Below the pieces are notes generated by a model. It did not search any database. It was not told where the DNA came from and saw only the letters and a list, made by a program, of their open reading frames with translations. A stretch of DNA of 64,000 nt from Diphasiastrum complanatum. Its lineage: Eukaryota > Streptophyta > Lycopodiopsida > Lycopodiales > Lycopodiaceae. Location of the stretch: NCBI GenBank assembly GCA_029204225.1, contig CM055099.1, positions 63,128,142-63,192,141 of the forward strand, written 5' to 3'. Positions within the stretch are counted from its first letter, which is position 1, and each line of letters starts with the position of its first letter. A program made the translations under genes and the position numbers. Below, piece by piece: positions 45,967 to 61,814 of the stretch.

Positions 45967-46687
45967 TGACTTTTATGCTTTGCTATCTCCCGATGAGAGA
46001 CAAAGATTGAAACATCTTTGTCTTTCCAAAGAGGAGCCCGATTCCAATAGAGGTAGTCCTCCGATGGATGTCCCATTGGAGGAATCATTTAATTTGTTTT
46101 ATCATTTAGAAGATGATGGCTCCATCATCAAGGATACCAAGGGCAACGTCGTCATCAATAGGATGCACGACTTTGCTCTCAAATATTTTGGCCATAACTT
46201 ATTCACTCCTTGGTAGCAACAAAACCAAGATGACAAGAATAAGAAACTTGCGCTTTTGAATAGTGAGTTTTCTCAATCAAATAGATTTGGGGAGGTGTGG
46301 GCATTGATGAATATGTGTACGCATATTCATCATAAGCGTCAATCCTTACGAAGATATGTTAAAAATAAATGGGCTTCAAAGAAAGTTTGGGCAAAGGTGA
46401 TACACGAGTCCAAACATCCAAATCCGGATAGCTTCAAACAACAATGTGAAGCAACCAAATCAAGAATCAATCTCTTGGGCAAATCTCACCTTGGCTCGGG
46501 TGGAAAATCCAATTTACAAGCCCAATTTGTAAGTTTTACTTTTTTAGTTTGATTTTATTATAATTATTTTAGTAATGTTTTTAATCACTAATCATGTTTT
46601 GTATCTAAGTGACTGTATTCATGTTTGTATAGCAAAGAGATTTTGGGAGAAATTACATGGATCCCGAATATAAGATTGGGTACCAAC

Positions 46688-46692
46688 AAGGC
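46688..46692. repeat. Target-site duplication AAGGC, left
   Basis: It is matched by AAGGC at 53552-53556 directly outside the 3' LTR. Five bases is usual for LTR retrotransposons. Confidence 0.9.
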
Positions 46693-47439
46693 TGTTGGAG
46701 GGTTTGTGGATCCCAAGGCAACCCTAACCCTAGTTAATAAGTGAGAGGGATTTGGCACCCTGCGTGTGTAAGTCCAACCCAATGATCACAAAGTTATTTG
46801 ATTGATCAGTTAAAAGTTAATAAAAGGACTTTAGGCCTTTTTGTGGGACTTTTAATGTCGCGGGGCCTAAATGTCAAGTTAGTGAATAAAGTTGGGTTTC
46901 CCTCCAATTTTGATGGTTCCCAAACTTTTTTAAATTTGAATAAAAAGAGAGGCAAGACTGGACCAATAGGATTCAGAGGCCAAGGTCCTCCTCTATACTA
47001 TAAAAAAAGATTTACTCGAGTTGCTCCTGATGTTCATTTCCTCATTTCAATAAAGCAGATTGGTTCTCTTTAGAAATGGATTAATGAATGTCCTTGCTCT
47101 TCCTCTCTTTTCCTCCATTTCTCATGCTTTCTTTGGATTTTGCTAATTGTTGGATTTGATCATTATTGGGATTGCTATTTTTTATGCTTTTTGTGAGAGA
47201 GAAAGGGAGAGAAAGAAAGAGTAAGTTTCTATCATTGTTGTGGATTTAGCGTTAATGGATGTAGTGTTAATGCTTAGTGTTAATGGATGTTAGTGTTAGA
47301 TCCTCCATTCATGTTGAAATTTGAACTATACTATTGCTCTCATGGGAACGAACCTACGTGTGACAACTAACTTCATCTCCTTGATGCTAGATTGATTAGA
47401 TCTTGGGTTGAGGATAGGCAAGGAAAGAAACCCACTACA
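46693..47439 (+). repeat. 5' LTR (747 bp)
   Basis: It starts TGTTGGAGGGTTTGTGGATC and ends AACCCACTACA. It contains a TATA-like ACTATAAAAAAAG near 46,998 and AATAAA near 47,049, fitting a promoter and poly(A) signal. Confidence 0.92.
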
Positions 47440-47443
47440 ATTT

Positions 47444-47460
47444 TGGCGCCTTTGCCGGGG
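47444..47460 (+). other. Primer-binding region TGGCGCCTTTGCCGGGG
   Basis: It lies four bases after the LTR. It differs by one base from the TGGCGCCGTTGCCGGGG common in Tat/Athila-type elements. Confidence 0.8.
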
Positions 47461-48656
47461 AGCTATGCCAATTTTTTAGTTTGCGGCATGTTTGGTTGAT
47501 GGTTTTCTTGCATTAGGCATCTTGTCGTGGCATGAATAATGTTAGATCTGTATTTTAGGGTTAGTTTGGGATTGATTTTGCTTGATTTGAGTGGGTTTAC
47601 TTGTTTGAAATATAATCCAATTGTTAAACAGGAAAACCTATTCAGATCACCAATCTTAAGATCCATTTGGATCTGAGATATTAGAGAAAATAACAAAAAT
47701 TCGGTCAAATCTGTCAGATTTGGTCAAAAAGAGACAAAAAGCGTCATCAGATCTTAGAACTTTTTACCCTCATCCAAGAAATCCTCGCTGAGTTGCAGAC
47801 ACCTTCAATTTTGTTCACAGATGCTTCAGTTTGAAGGGCGAAGATTTTTTTCAAATAGATTTCCAGAAACATTAGAAAAACCGTCAAAAAATACCAAAAA
47901 ACCACCAAAACCTAAAAATACAAAAAATAAACCTTCGCCCAATTCATTGTGCTTAGAAGTGATTCATATCTATCTACTGCCAGGTCGACGAAGAATAATA
48001 CCAAAAATAAAAAGGGTTTCAGAGGATCAGTTGTCATATTGCCATATTTTTGTCAAAAAAGTCACTTTTTTGCAAAATTACCAGTATTACTCTTGATCCT
48101 TTGCCATAACCTTCGCCGAGTTTCTAGGAATATTTTATTTATAGAAAAATACTATTTTTGAGTTTGGCGAAGATTCTTCTTGATCAAATCATAGAAAATC
48201 TTGAATTTTACCCCTTGCCATACAACAGAAATTGTATTTCCTTGTGTCAGAAACTTTCGTCCGGTTTTTCATAGTTTTATCTATGTCAGATCTTTCACCA
48301 AAGATGTCGGCGAAGGTTATTTCTCAAGAAATCAAAAAAATTGTTCAGAGGGTATTTTTTCCAAAATAGCATTGTTTAACCTTCGCCTAGCCAACCTTCA
48401 CCAGTCCTATTTTTAGTTTTTGATTTTTCTAATCAAGTCTCTGTCAAAATTTGGATCGAATCTGATATATTCTGAATTGAATTATGAGAGATTTATCATT
48501 TTTGAGTAGTATCGATTGATCGAATTTCGAAAAGTTTTTTATCATAAAGAGTCAAATTCTTGAAAAAGGGAATAGATCTAGCAGATTTGATCTGAGATAG
48601 TTTTTTGGAAAAATCTAGATCCAATCTCATTGTCCGCTTGATCTAAATTTGTAAAG
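47461..48656 (+). other. Long untranslated leader of the LTR element
   Basis: It is AT-rich with no supported coding frame. CTTCGCC-type words recur (47,930-48,400). Confidence 0.5.
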
Positions 48657-50266
48657 ATGGCTGCCCCTGGAGCTGCTCTTGGAGGTGCTCCACAAGAGGT
48701 CAATCCAATTATTGTTAGAAGAGCACCCCGATTGGATCTACCCAAGTATAACGGATTAACAGATCCAGTTAGATTTCTTCAGATCTATGCTGAATCTTGT
48801 GAGGTCTATGGTGAGATTTATCCTCAAGATAAACCTAAGCTATTTCCTATGGCCTTAATAGATGCAACACAAGATTGGTACTATAACCAAGATGAAACGG
48901 AGCGTACAGATTGGGAGGTTGTTAAACAAGCCCTTATCACACGGTTCAAACCGCGAAAGTTTATGGAAGACTCTTTTCTACTTTTAAGTAAAGTTAAAAT
49001 GGAAAAGCGGGAAATGGTTCGAGATTACATCGAAAGGGTGAAATATCTCAGATCTGAATGCGAACCTGAACTGATTAATGAAAATGCCATGATTATGTGG
49101 TATTTGTTAGGTCTACCTAAAAGGATCAGACGTGAGCTGAAACGCCATAATGAGTACGCACTTTTGTAAAATGCTATGGATGATGCAATTTGGGAGGAGG
49201 ATGAAGATTCTGATGATGAGCCGAATGTCAGTATGTTGCCTTATACAGTAGAGCAGACTACTACGACATCCACCACTATTGCATCTACGAATGCCAATGC
49301 TACTGCAGAATGATGCTCAATGAGTTCGAGAAACTTGGGAAGACCCAGCAGAAACAGATGGAAAAGTTGCAGTTGCAATTTGATGAGAAGATCAAAGCAT
49401 TGGAAAATTTCTACGGAGAAGCAAACAAGGAACCTGAGAAGGTTGCAAAGACTTTTCCTACTAGGGAAAATATCTGGTGTTCTATTTGTACAGGAAATCA
49501 CACAATGAACGAGTGTCCTCAATTGAAAAAACGAATGGAAATCAGTGTTTGCCATCTGTGTAATTCACCTGACCATGAGACTGCTTTTTGCAACTTCAAC
49601 CCTTGGATAATTCAGCAACGGTATGCCCAGATGGGATATCAAGAACCACAGTATGGAGGAAATCCAGCAGCAAGACTGCGACAATCTACTCTTGGATACC
49701 TGGAACGTTTAGCTTTGCCAGCCCCACCAAAACACTCCGTTCCTCCTGCCAATTTGATGGAACCAAAACCTTACGGAAGTGCTGAGCAATGGAGCTATGG
49801 TAATGATCAGAAAGGTGGATCTTCAGAACAGTATGCCATTTATGCTGCCGCTCAACAACAAGCCTCGAAAAGTTGGACCAGAGCACCACTTGGATGTCTT
49901 GCATGTGGAGAAAATCATAGAGTTGCAGAATGCCCAAATAAAAAAAAATTTGTACCATTCTGTCGTGATTGTGGATATGGGCATTGCTATAAAGACTATC
50001 CAGCAAGACCGAAGCCACCACCAGCTACAGCACTTGTAAATTTGATAACAATCAAGCAAGGATCAGTAGCTCAGAATAAACCAAGTGCACCCTTGATGGT
50101 GGTCACCAAAGCACAAAAGCAAAAAGAACCAGGTAATCCAGTACCTATTGATTCTATACCATTGAATGATACACCAACAGCATCGGGAGTCGATCCAAAT
50201 CTTAATGGAGAAAAACGAAGATATCAGGATATGAGACAATGGATTGTTTCTGGTGAGCTCAAATGA
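48657..50266 (+). CDS. Gag-like protein of the LTR element (broken)
   Basis: ATG at 48657. The gag core lies in the first 170 codons (RLDLPKYNGLTDPVRFLQIY, DWYYNQDETERTDWEVVKQA, DYIERVKYLRSECEPELI). A TAA at 49,167-49,169 and a frameshift near 49,312 interrupt it. The second part (49,310-50,266) has a coiled-coil start (KLGKTQQKQMEKLQLQFDEK) and cysteine clusters CSICTGNHTMNEC, CHLCNSPDHETAFC, CLACGENHRVAEC and CRDCGYGHCYKD, akin to zinc knuckles. After the TGA at 50,264 the same frame continues into the next reading frame, so gag and the downstream part may once have been one polyprotein. It would form the particle. Confidence 0.75.
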
Positions 50267-52755
<2,489 letters not shown>

Positions 52756-52799
52756 TATTGCAGGTGTCGTGGGACCGCCACCAGTTTGGTGGGGGATAC

Positions 52800-53551
52800 T
52801 GTTGGAGGGTTTGCGGATCCCAAGGCAATTCTAACCCTAGTTAATAAGTGAGAGGGATTTGACACCCTGCGTGTGTGAGTCCAACCCAATGATCACATAG
52901 TTATTTGATTGATCAGTTAAAAGTTAATAAAAGGACTTTAGGCCTTTTTGCGGGACTTTTAATGTTGCAGGGCCTAAATGTCCAATTAGTGAATAAAGTT
53001 GGGTTTCCCTCCAATTTTGATGGTTCTCAAACTTTTTTAAATTTGAATAAAAAGAGAGGCAAGATTGGACCAATAGGATTCAGAGGCCAGGGTCCTCCTC
53101 TCTACTATAAAAAGGGACCAACTCAAGTTGCTCCTGATGTTCATTTTCTCATTTCAATAAAGTAGACTGGTTCTCTTTCGAAATGGATTGATGAATGTCC
53201 TTGCTCTTCCTCTCTTTTTCTCCATTTCTCATGCTTTCTTTGGATTTTGCTTTTGATCATTATTGGGATTGCTATTTTTTATGCTTTTTGTGAGAGAGAA
53301 AGGGAGAGAAAGAAAGAGTAAGTTTCTATCATTGTTGTGGATTTAGGGTTAATGGAAGTAGGGTTAATGGATGTAGTGTTAATGCTTACTGTTAATGGAT
53401 GTTAGTGTTAGATCCTCCATTCATGTTGAAATCTGAACTATATTATCGCTCTCATGGGAACGAACCTACGCGTGACAACTAACTTCATCTCCTTGATGCT
53501 AGATCGATTAGATCTTGGGTTGAGGATAGGCAAGGAAAGAAACCCACTACA
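52800..53551 (+). repeat. 3' LTR (752 bp)
   Basis: It matches 46,693-47,439 with scattered substitutions, a short deletion near 53,250 and an inserted GGTTAATGGAAGTA-like copy near 53,346. It is followed by the AAGGC target duplication at 53552-53556. Confidence 0.92.
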
Positions 53552-53883
53552 AAGGCTACAATGCCTTGGTGGACCATCTTGCTCAACAAGGCATTCATCC
53601 TATGGTAAATTCTTGCTACATTCGTCTCAATTGCTTCTATTATCTAATAATCATTTTTATTAATCTTTCTTGCTTGTTAATGAGTTTCATTTACTTAACT
53701 TATTGGTTATTGACTTTTGTTATTTTTTGTGATGTGTAGAGAAGCTCAACATCTTATGTAGAGGAGGGGTCGGGTGAAGAAGCCGGTGAAGCGGAAGCGG
53801 AAGGGGAATTAGGGGAGATTTCCAGAAGTGAGAGTGAAGGACAAGCTTCTGCACAAGACTCGGATTCAAACGATGACAATTAA

Positions 53884-54640
53884 GAAGTCTTTGTTTGATT
53901 GAAGTTTAATGTTTAATGTTTTTTAATTTACCTTTTAGTTTTGATGTAGCAAGTAGGAAGAAAGGGATTTTGTTTCAAGCCCTTTCTTAAAAACAGAACT
54001 TAATGTACTTTTTTCAAAGGATCGGATTATATATACATGTGTGATTTTTGTTTCACCATCTATGATTGTATTAAGATCTTGTTTTGTTATAAGAATGTTC
54101 ATCGTTTCATAGACAGAATTTAGGTAACTCACATATAGTTTGTGTAATCTAGTATCAAGAACAAAACATATACTACAAAATTAACATTAAAATTTATCAA
54201 ACCATTTATTTGAATGAAATCACAAAATATTCATATGAAGAAGACGTGTGACATACCTCATTTGCTTGTCTTCATCAAAAGCCCTTTCTTTTCAAAAGTC
54301 ATCATCCTTTTTATTCTACAAATCAATCAATCAAAGACAAACCATTAAAGATTAGCAATAACTATCTTTTCTCTCTTGATGTGTAGTTTCTTTAATCTTG
54401 TCTTAAGATCAAAACATATTGTACAAAAACCACATTGATTCAATCACCACAAACCATTTAATAAAATGACATGTGAATGCATCACTTAATCACACAAAAT
54501 TAACATTCAAAGACTCATAACATAACTATCAACCACAAATACTATCAATTGAATGCTAACCTACATTGTGTAACCACATACCTCTCTCTCTCTCTCTCTC
54601 TCTACAATCAATGCATTGAGAAACACAAATCTCATTTCGT
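53884..54640. other. Non-coding 3' part of the CACTA element
   Basis: AT-rich, with a short (CT)n run at 54,582-54,602. No gene is seen. Confidence 0.5.
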
Positions 54641-55185
54641 GCGCTTTTTTTTTTGCGCAAAAAATTCTACGTGGTACATCCATGCGTGGTAGAACCAAGC
54701 CAATGATATTTTCCAAAACCTTAATCCTGGAAATTTGCCACGCCGTGGAAAATTTCCAAAGAAAATGCAAAAAAATTTGCCACACGTGGCAATATCTTCC
54801 AGAGAGGAGCCCAAAAAATTGATTTTCCACAACGATTTCCAAAGAAAATGCAAAAAAATTTGCCTCGCATGGCAATATTTTCCAAAGAGCAGCCCAAAAA
54901 ATTGATTTGCCATGCCGTGGCAAAGCAAATTTTTGGGCTACTCTCTAAAAGATATTGCCACGCATGGCACAACCACACGAAGCAAATTGCGTGTTGTGTC
55001 ATGCGTGGTACAACCACACATGGTAGAACCATGAAAGTTAAATTTTTCAAAATTTCTGTCATTTCTTTGTTGGACAGGTTGTTGTCTGTCGAAAAATTTG
55101 TCGGCATGGCTCTACTACGCGTCAGTTGCCACGCGCATTGCCACGCAATTGCCACACGAATTGCCACGCGAACCGCACGAGCTCC
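54641..55185. repeat. Right subterminal repeat array of the CACTA element
   Basis: GCCACGCGTGGC-type palindromes and half sites (TTGCCACACGTGGCAA, GCCACGCATGGC, GCCACGCGAA) occur in both orientations, as at 37.7-38.2 kb. ATTTTCCAAAGA and AGCCCAAAAAATT words are interspersed. A clear CACTA terminal inverted repeat was not identified, so the exact end is uncertain. Confidence 0.8.
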
Positions 55186-55213
55186 AAATTGACCCCCGTC
55201 TTATGTACCTTGG

Positions 55214-56230
55214 TTGAATTTGCCAAATGCATCATTACCCAAATCTTTTGGCAGCAGGTTGTTTTTACAACAACTTATCTACGGATCTTCAACCAATGGT
55301 CTATCTAATAGTGAGACTCCTTATAAAGTTTGGACTGGCTCCATTAAGCCTTCATTAAGGCATTCGAAAGTGTTTGCATGCACTCCCTATGCTCATGTTC
55401 CTAAAGACACAAGAAAGAAGCTGGATGATTATTCTATAAAAGCAATCTTTGTTGGCTATTCTTCTATAAATGGAATGTATAGCCATATAATCCTGCTATG
55501 TCCAAAATATTTACTAGTAGAGATGTTACATTTCTTGAAGACTAGTTCATTGACTTAAAGGGAAAGAACAAAATGACTAATGATGTTCCTGTTAAGAATA
55601 TGACCCCTCATGTATGTAATGATCTCCACTAGCCCTGATTCTGTATTTTCTGTCAGCTCTTTGAGCCAATTGGCTAACCCTGGAATGATCCACTAGAGGG
55701 CTCTATTTAGAGTCATAAGGTACATTCGAGCCACTATGGACTTGTGCATTTGCTATGGAGAGACTGATCCAGAAAAAATCCATACACAACATGGATACAC
55801 AGATGCAAGTTGGGCAGTTTTGTATTCATGTTTAAATGGTCCAATATCATGGAATAGCTGAAAACAAACCTCTATTGCATTGTTCTCAATAGAATCAGAG
55901 TACATTGCAGCTTACAAGCTCCCAAGGAGGCCATCTGATTGAGAAATTTACTGTTTGTTGACATTGGCCTCAGACAATTTGCTCCGACAATTATTCAATG
56001 TGATAATCAAAGTGCTGTTGCATTGTCAATCAGTCCTAGATTTTATTTTAGGAGTAAGCACATTGAAATTAAATATCACTACATCAGGAGCATAATTCTC
56101 AATAAGGAGGCATGTTTAATATTTTGCAGAACATAGCACATGGCAGTATTTACAAAGGCATTGAGTCAAGAGGCACACAATAATTTTTGTGCGATCTTGA
56201 ATTTGTCAATCAAGGCATTCATAGATCCAA
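55214..56230 (+). pseudogene. Ty1/copia integrase and RNase H relic
   Basis: It reads STNGLSNSETPYKVWTG, YAHVPKDTRKKLDDYSIKAI and FVGYSS (end of integrase). After a gap lacking reverse transcriptase it reads GYTDASWAV, ISWNS-KQTSIALFSIESEY and CDNQSAVALSISPRF, YFRSKHIEIKYHYIR (RNase H). There are stops throughout. Confidence 0.85.
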
Positions 56231-56269
56231 ATTAAGAGGGTTGTTGGATTTATTCTCTCTATCTCTCCC

Positions 56270-56760
56270 TAAATTCATAAAGCTAATCTAGTTCCATTGA
56301 TGTTGCTCCAATCTTACTCAAGGCATCAACAACACCATTTGATGTACCTCTGTGATACTTGATGTCGAACTCAAACTCTTGAATAAGTTGCAACCATGTA
56401 GCCTTGTGACCTTGAAGGTCAACAATATCACATATACTTAAATGATTGGTGATCAATCATCACGATAAATTTGGCACCATGCAAATAATGCCTTCATATT
56501 TTCAACGCATGAGTGATTGCGTCATAGGCAGAATATCGACATTGAACATGGTCTAGATTCTTGCTTTTAAAGCAATTGATCTACTATCTTCATAACAAAC
56601 TACTCCTATTTCATAGTTGCTAGCATACATTAGTCAACAAAAGTCTATTTGGATTGCCCATGTGTAAAATAGGAGTCATAGAAACACAATACTTGAGAGT
56701 CTCAAAGCTTTAATTCATTTAATCAATATAAACCTTCAGTGGACTTATTGCTCCCCTTTT
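56270..56760 (-). pseudogene. Ty3/gypsy reverse transcriptase end and RNase H relic
   Basis: The minus strand reads YSAYDAITHALKI-RHYLHGA, KFIVMIDHQSFKYICDIVDL, then KATWLQLIQEFEFDIKYHRG and TSNGVVDALSKIG, the standard Ty3 RNase H. Upstream are frames with ASNYEIGVVCYEDS, the TDAS-xx-GxVL region. Frames are broken. Confidence 0.8.
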
Positions 56761-56999
56761 TCTTCACCCTCCATATGAAGGTTTGCTAGAAAAAAATGAT
56801 AAGGGTTTGATAGCAAATGGCTTATAGGACTTGAAACCATGCCAAGAACACCAAGTTATTTAGAAAGTGAAGTAGGAGAAAACGAGAGTGGCATCTATAC
56901 CCTTTTTCTTCTCCCTTTTTTCACCTCCTACTTGTTCAAGAAAATCAACATGCAACTGAGTAACAAGACTTACAGATCCCACAACAACCAGTAAAAACT

Positions 57000-58722
57000 C
57001 AAGAGCAAGAGGATCTTGCCCAGCCAAGGTGCTCTGCCAGAATCAGACAACTCACACTGAAGGCTATTGAGAATGCTGCAACAACCAATTGCGAAAGCAA
57101 TCGATGCCTAATAACTACAGATTTCACATATTACTTAGAGGAAATGGCAAGTCCAGAATCTGAACAATGGAAGAAGACAATGCAAGAAGAAATAGATTCA
57201 ATGTGTAAGAATGAAACATGGACACTTGAGAACCTGCCAGAAGGAAGGAAAGTTGTGGACTGCAAATGGGTCTACAAGATAAAGCTAAAACTAGATGGGA
57301 GTGTTGAGCGATACAAGGCTAGATTACTAGACAAGGGATATTCTCAGAAGTATGGAAGAGACTATCAAGAAACATTATCTTCTATGGTAAAATAGTCTAC
57401 CATTCGTCTCTTATTTTGCTTTGGCTATTACACGTTCCTTAATTGTCCATCATATATATGTCAAAAATGCATTCCTTTATGGATTTCTTGATGAAGAGAT
57501 TTATATGAAGCAGCCTGAAGGTCTCCTCAACCCACAGTTTCTTGATCTGTCCTACAAACTAAAGAAGTGCATTTATGGGTTAAAACAAGCCACAAGAGCT
57601 TGGCATAAAAGAATGTGTGAACACTTAACCTCTATTGGTTTTAGAAGACTCTTTTCAGACAATGATGTCTTCATTAAAGTTGAGGGTGATTGTCCCCTAA
57701 TCGTAGCTGTATTCATTGATGATACTCTAATGTTTGGCAATAACTTAGAGATGATACAAGAAACCAAGGCGCTTATAGGCCAAGAGTTTGAAATTGCAGA
57801 CCTTGGAGAAGCTAAGAAATTCCTAAGAATTGAAATAACCAGGAATGAAACAACTAGTAACATAAAACTTTCTTAGCAAAGTTATGCCTGCAAGATTTTG
57901 GTAGACTATGCAATGCTTGAATGCAAAGGGAAAGAGACTCCTATGGCACTTGGAGTAAAACTTTCAAAGGATGATTGTCCAAGGACTGAGTAGGAAGGAT
58001 TCAAAATGAGTAATACACTTTTTACACCTTTTGAAATCTGATCGGAGCTCTAATGTATCTTACTGTATGTACTCAACCAAACTTGGCCTTTCATGTTTAT
58101 GTTCTAGCACAACTTTCTAACAATCTAGGAAAGTATCATTGGGAGCTGGCAAAGAGAGTCTTGCAATATCTCAGAATGACTATAGATTTTGTCAATGTTT
58201 ATTCAAAGCCAGATGAATTCACTCTCAAAGCGTACATTGACTCCACTTGGGCAAGTTCAAAAGATGACAACAAATCAGTCATTGGCGGATGTTTCATGAT
58301 GTGCGGAGGGCCAGTAGGCTGGGTTTGCAAAAAGCAAACACTTGTGGCACAATCTTCATACAAAGCTAAGTATGTGGCAGCTTCAAAGAATGCAAAACGA
58401 GGTTGTGTGGTTGAGGCAATTATTGAGTGAGCTCAGGGAAGAACAATCAGAACCTACTGTCATGTACATGGACAACACCAACGCAATCTCCATGACTCAA
58501 GATCCGGTCTTTTATTCCAAGACCAAGCATATACCACTCAAATATCATCATGTCAGAGATCTTGTGCAGAAAAAGAAAATTCGAATTGAGTACTTGAAGA
58601 CTACAGAGATGACAACTGATGTTCTCACAAAAGCCTTGAGCAACAACTGTTTGAAAAGCACAAGAAGAATATGGGAATTGGTTGAAGGAATCTTCAGTTC
58701 AAGAGAGAGTGTTAAAAATTGA
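57000..58722 (+). pseudogene. Ty1/copia reverse transcriptase-RNase H, 5'-deleted and frameshifted
   Basis: It starts in the linker (RCSARIRQLTLKAIEN), then reverse transcriptase EMASPESEQWKKTMQEEIDS, CKWVYKIKLKLDGSVERYKA, VKNAFLYGFLDEEIYMKQPE, CIYGLKQATRAWHKRM, and FIDDTLMFGNN, with FIDD in place of YVDD. RNase H follows (DSTWASSKDDNKSVIGGC, VAQSSYKAKYVAA, MDNTNAISMTQDPVFYSKTK). Stops occur at about 57,393, 57,874, 57,991 and 58,428. Gag, protease and integrase are missing. Confidence 0.88.
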
Positions 58723-59016
58723 ACTTCCCTTTCCTTCATCCCTAAAGTTCCACGTGGCACAATATGATCTCATAGAGAAAGACGACCGCAGTATAATCTG
58801 TTACAATGGAAGCTGACAACCGCAACTAACCAGTGTTTAGTGTAGCCATTAGTTTACAAGATTGACTTAGGAGATTTTGATATACAAAATATAAATGTGC
58901 CTACGAAGTGCACAGAGAGATAGATAGAGAAAATTCAAAAGACTTGTAAGCGGATAAGCTACAAGCGATGTACTCTCTTCTCATAACACAATTTTAGTAA
59001 TACATTATTCTTGTCA
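58710..59016 (+). mobile_element. Probable 3' LTR of the copia fragment
   Basis: It starts TGTTAAAAATTGAAC right after the purine tract AAGAGAGAG at the end of RNase H, and may end at ...CTTGTCA. There is no second copy to confirm the limits. Confidence 0.45.
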
Positions 59017-59019
59017 GGT

Positions 59020-61650
59020 CTCTGTTGTGCATGAATGCCAATGCTATTTATGTATGTACTGCTATGCTGATAAGATGTGTGATTGATCTTACAATCAAAG
59101 TTTAGCTGCAGGTTCACGGGCTCAAAAAATTGAAGGCTGAAACCTTTGTCCGGTTTTTTCACATTTCTCGCATTTTCTCTTCTTCGGCTTTTCACATTTT
59201 TCACATTTCTCGTAGAGGTAAAATGTGCCAGTGTGTATGAATTAACCCAGTTTCGCATATTTCACATCTTCCGAAAAATGCGACAGATGCAGACAGAAGC
59301 ACGCTTCTGCATCCTTGACGTTGCTAGTTGTAACTGAAGCCGAAATGATCCATTCGCTTCAAGATAATCATACAATCAGCAATAAACACTTTGTTATCAC
59401 TCATCCATAAAGATACTACCATTCCACCCCCATGCACTAGAGCTATAAAATACTGATCAAGCATGCTTAGGTCTCCACCACACTACAATGATACCATCAC
59501 ATCCTACCTTCAACCATCACATACCTACATCTTGAGGCTAAGATAATGTCATGGCATAACAATGTGGACCCTAGGTAGAATGAATGCCCAACTCATGGAG
59601 CTTTACCTCTATATACATAGTACAAGTGAGATCACCTTCGCCATCATGGTCATGTCCAAACCATATGCGTTAGTTGCAGGCACTATCATGGGTCAATAGA
59701 CAAGGGTTGTCTCACATCAATATAACATTGATCCAAATGATCTATAGCTTGAGACCAAAATTCTATCTTGTATGACAAGATTATCGCCTCAGGCAAGTTG
59801 TTACGTCCCCTTATGGGTAACAAGCATTTTAATTATTGCAACTAGAGCAGAATGCCTTGTAGTGCCTATGGGCTATATGGGGCATAATGCTTCATCATTT
59901 CAAAATTAATCCAAACAGTTGAAAATTGACGATGATAGACAAATCTACGATTTATATGTTGGGGAAAGTCGTAGTTTGTAGGGCTTTCCATGTACCAAAA
60001 CAACCCTAAATTATGCATGAATGGCAACCTAATCCATGTTTAATAGAAGCTATCAAAATCTACACATTCACATGTGTGAATGCTTGCTATTATTTTCACT
60101 TTTGGCATGTGTCAACTTCAATCTCATGCTCAACCAAGGTCTCACAGAGACACACACTTTTTAAGTTTCATGGGAGTTTTCAAATGTAGTGCTTTGGTCT
60201 TCATTTTCACTATTTGTTATTAGAAATAAATCCATGGTTTTGTTCGGTCACATTACATGAGTTGAACTTTTAATGACCTCGGTCACTATTCTTGCTTGTT
60301 GTTGTAGCTCCAATATGGGAGAGCTCTTTAATTTAGAGTTCAAAAGTTAGTTAAAATTTTATTATTGTATGTGCAACTATTACTTATTGAAAGGAGCTAG
60401 GCATATGACATTCTGCCCAGACTCCTTCCATTGCGTAATGGATAGTTGGACATGAACACTTTTGGGTGTTTGGAAGATGAACCCAGTTAAGGATGCAACT
60501 AGAGGCATCCTACTTCCATGTGAATTTGCTCCACCCTCCCGTTACCACTAGTCAGCACTTTGCACGACATAAAGGGGAAGTGCTTTGGGTGCAATAGACC
60601 ATATCGACAAGAGACAAGAGTGGCCCACCATTACATCGCAGGTTGCTCCCTATAGGTACAAAATCTGCGCGAACATAGTAGTTTAATGTATGGCATTGTT
60701 GGAATCACCAAATTCAATGTTGGAATCACCAAATTCAAATTTGGACATCTTGCACTCACCTCTCTTTTGTGTAAGAGCCATACCCCAAAAAATATGGGGG
60801 CAAGTGACTTTTGAAATGCACTTCCCCTAAAAGGGCTATCCCCACCCCCCCAAGTATCTGGTTTCGATTGCTTGATCATGAAGAAACCGATAGACGATAG
60901 ATGAGTAAGTTGCCGATAAACGATTCAGGATCCCAAAACTGGCATTTTTTTCGTAGTTCACTGCCGTTGTTGTTATCGCGCAAAAGCGTTCCTTTATGCG
61001 TAGCTTTAGTGATAGCGAAACTGAGTACGGGATAAGAACCTAGGGTTTTCATTTGCTACTAAGAATACTTGGTTGGCCAGGTAAGAATTTTGATGGGAGA
61101 ATCACCAACTTCCTTGATGAATTATTGCTTTTTGGAGTAAATCATTCATAAGGTGCTGGCAAAAAGATGAATTTTTCTCTCCGAAGTACAGCACATTAGG
61201 GTTTTAAGATAAAATAGTACAATGAGTTACCGGCTGAGAAGATAAGTATTGTATTGAGAACGACTGAATGTAGATGTTATATTGAACTTTTCACAATCTT
61301 AGCATTGTTGTTGGAATTGCAAAATTTAGGACTAAAATAATTAAATGAGTTTGTGGTGGAATTCTTGTCTTTCTGAAGTGGAGTCTGGATTATGATTAAT
61401 TTCTACATAGGAGATCGTAGGTATGCTTTCCACAGAAACTTTTGGATGGCTTAAGATCAGTCCAGTCTTATGTTACATACTAGTGGTGCTGCTGATACAG
61501 TTTCACTCTTTCTAATCAGATTCACTTTTGCGAAAGATTTGCTCAAATTGAGAAGCTTTTATTTTGGTAGTTCAACTATTTCTTACTCTTTCACAAAGCT
61601 TGAAATGTGGGTCGACTCCACTATCTTTGAATGCAAACTATTTCACTTCC
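59020..61650. other. Unassigned intergenic DNA
   Basis: No coding sequence can be supported. It includes TTTCACATTT-rich sequence at 59,150-59,270 and a 21-bp tandem duplication at 60,697-60,738. Confidence 0.4.
60697..60738. repeat. Two-copy tandem duplication (21 bp)
   Basis: TGTTGGAATCACCAAATTCA plus one base is repeated exactly. Confidence 0.95.
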
Positions 61651-61814
61651 TGATACCTAGATGTTGATTTTGCAGATCCCACAAGTAATTTCACCGTCAA
61701 TGTGTGCTTTGTCAAGATGAGAAGCCAATGGATGATACCTAGATGTTGATTTTGCAGATCCCACAAGTAATTTCACCGTCAATGTGTGCTTTGTCAAGAG
61801 GAGAAGCCAATGGA
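61651..61814. repeat. Two-copy tandem duplication (82 bp) containing a possible splice acceptor
   Basis: Copies at 61651-61732 and 61733-61814 differ at a single position (CAAGATGAG against CAAGAGGAG). Each contains GATTTTGCAG followed by ATCCCACAAG, which looks like an intron end. Confidence 0.95.

Noticed and set aside
46798-47073. A frame of about 90 codons conserved in both LTRs (also 52,905-53,165)
   Set aside because: It overlaps the LTR TATA box, begins at a non-ATG codon and resembles no protein. Its conservation follows from the LTRs being copies.
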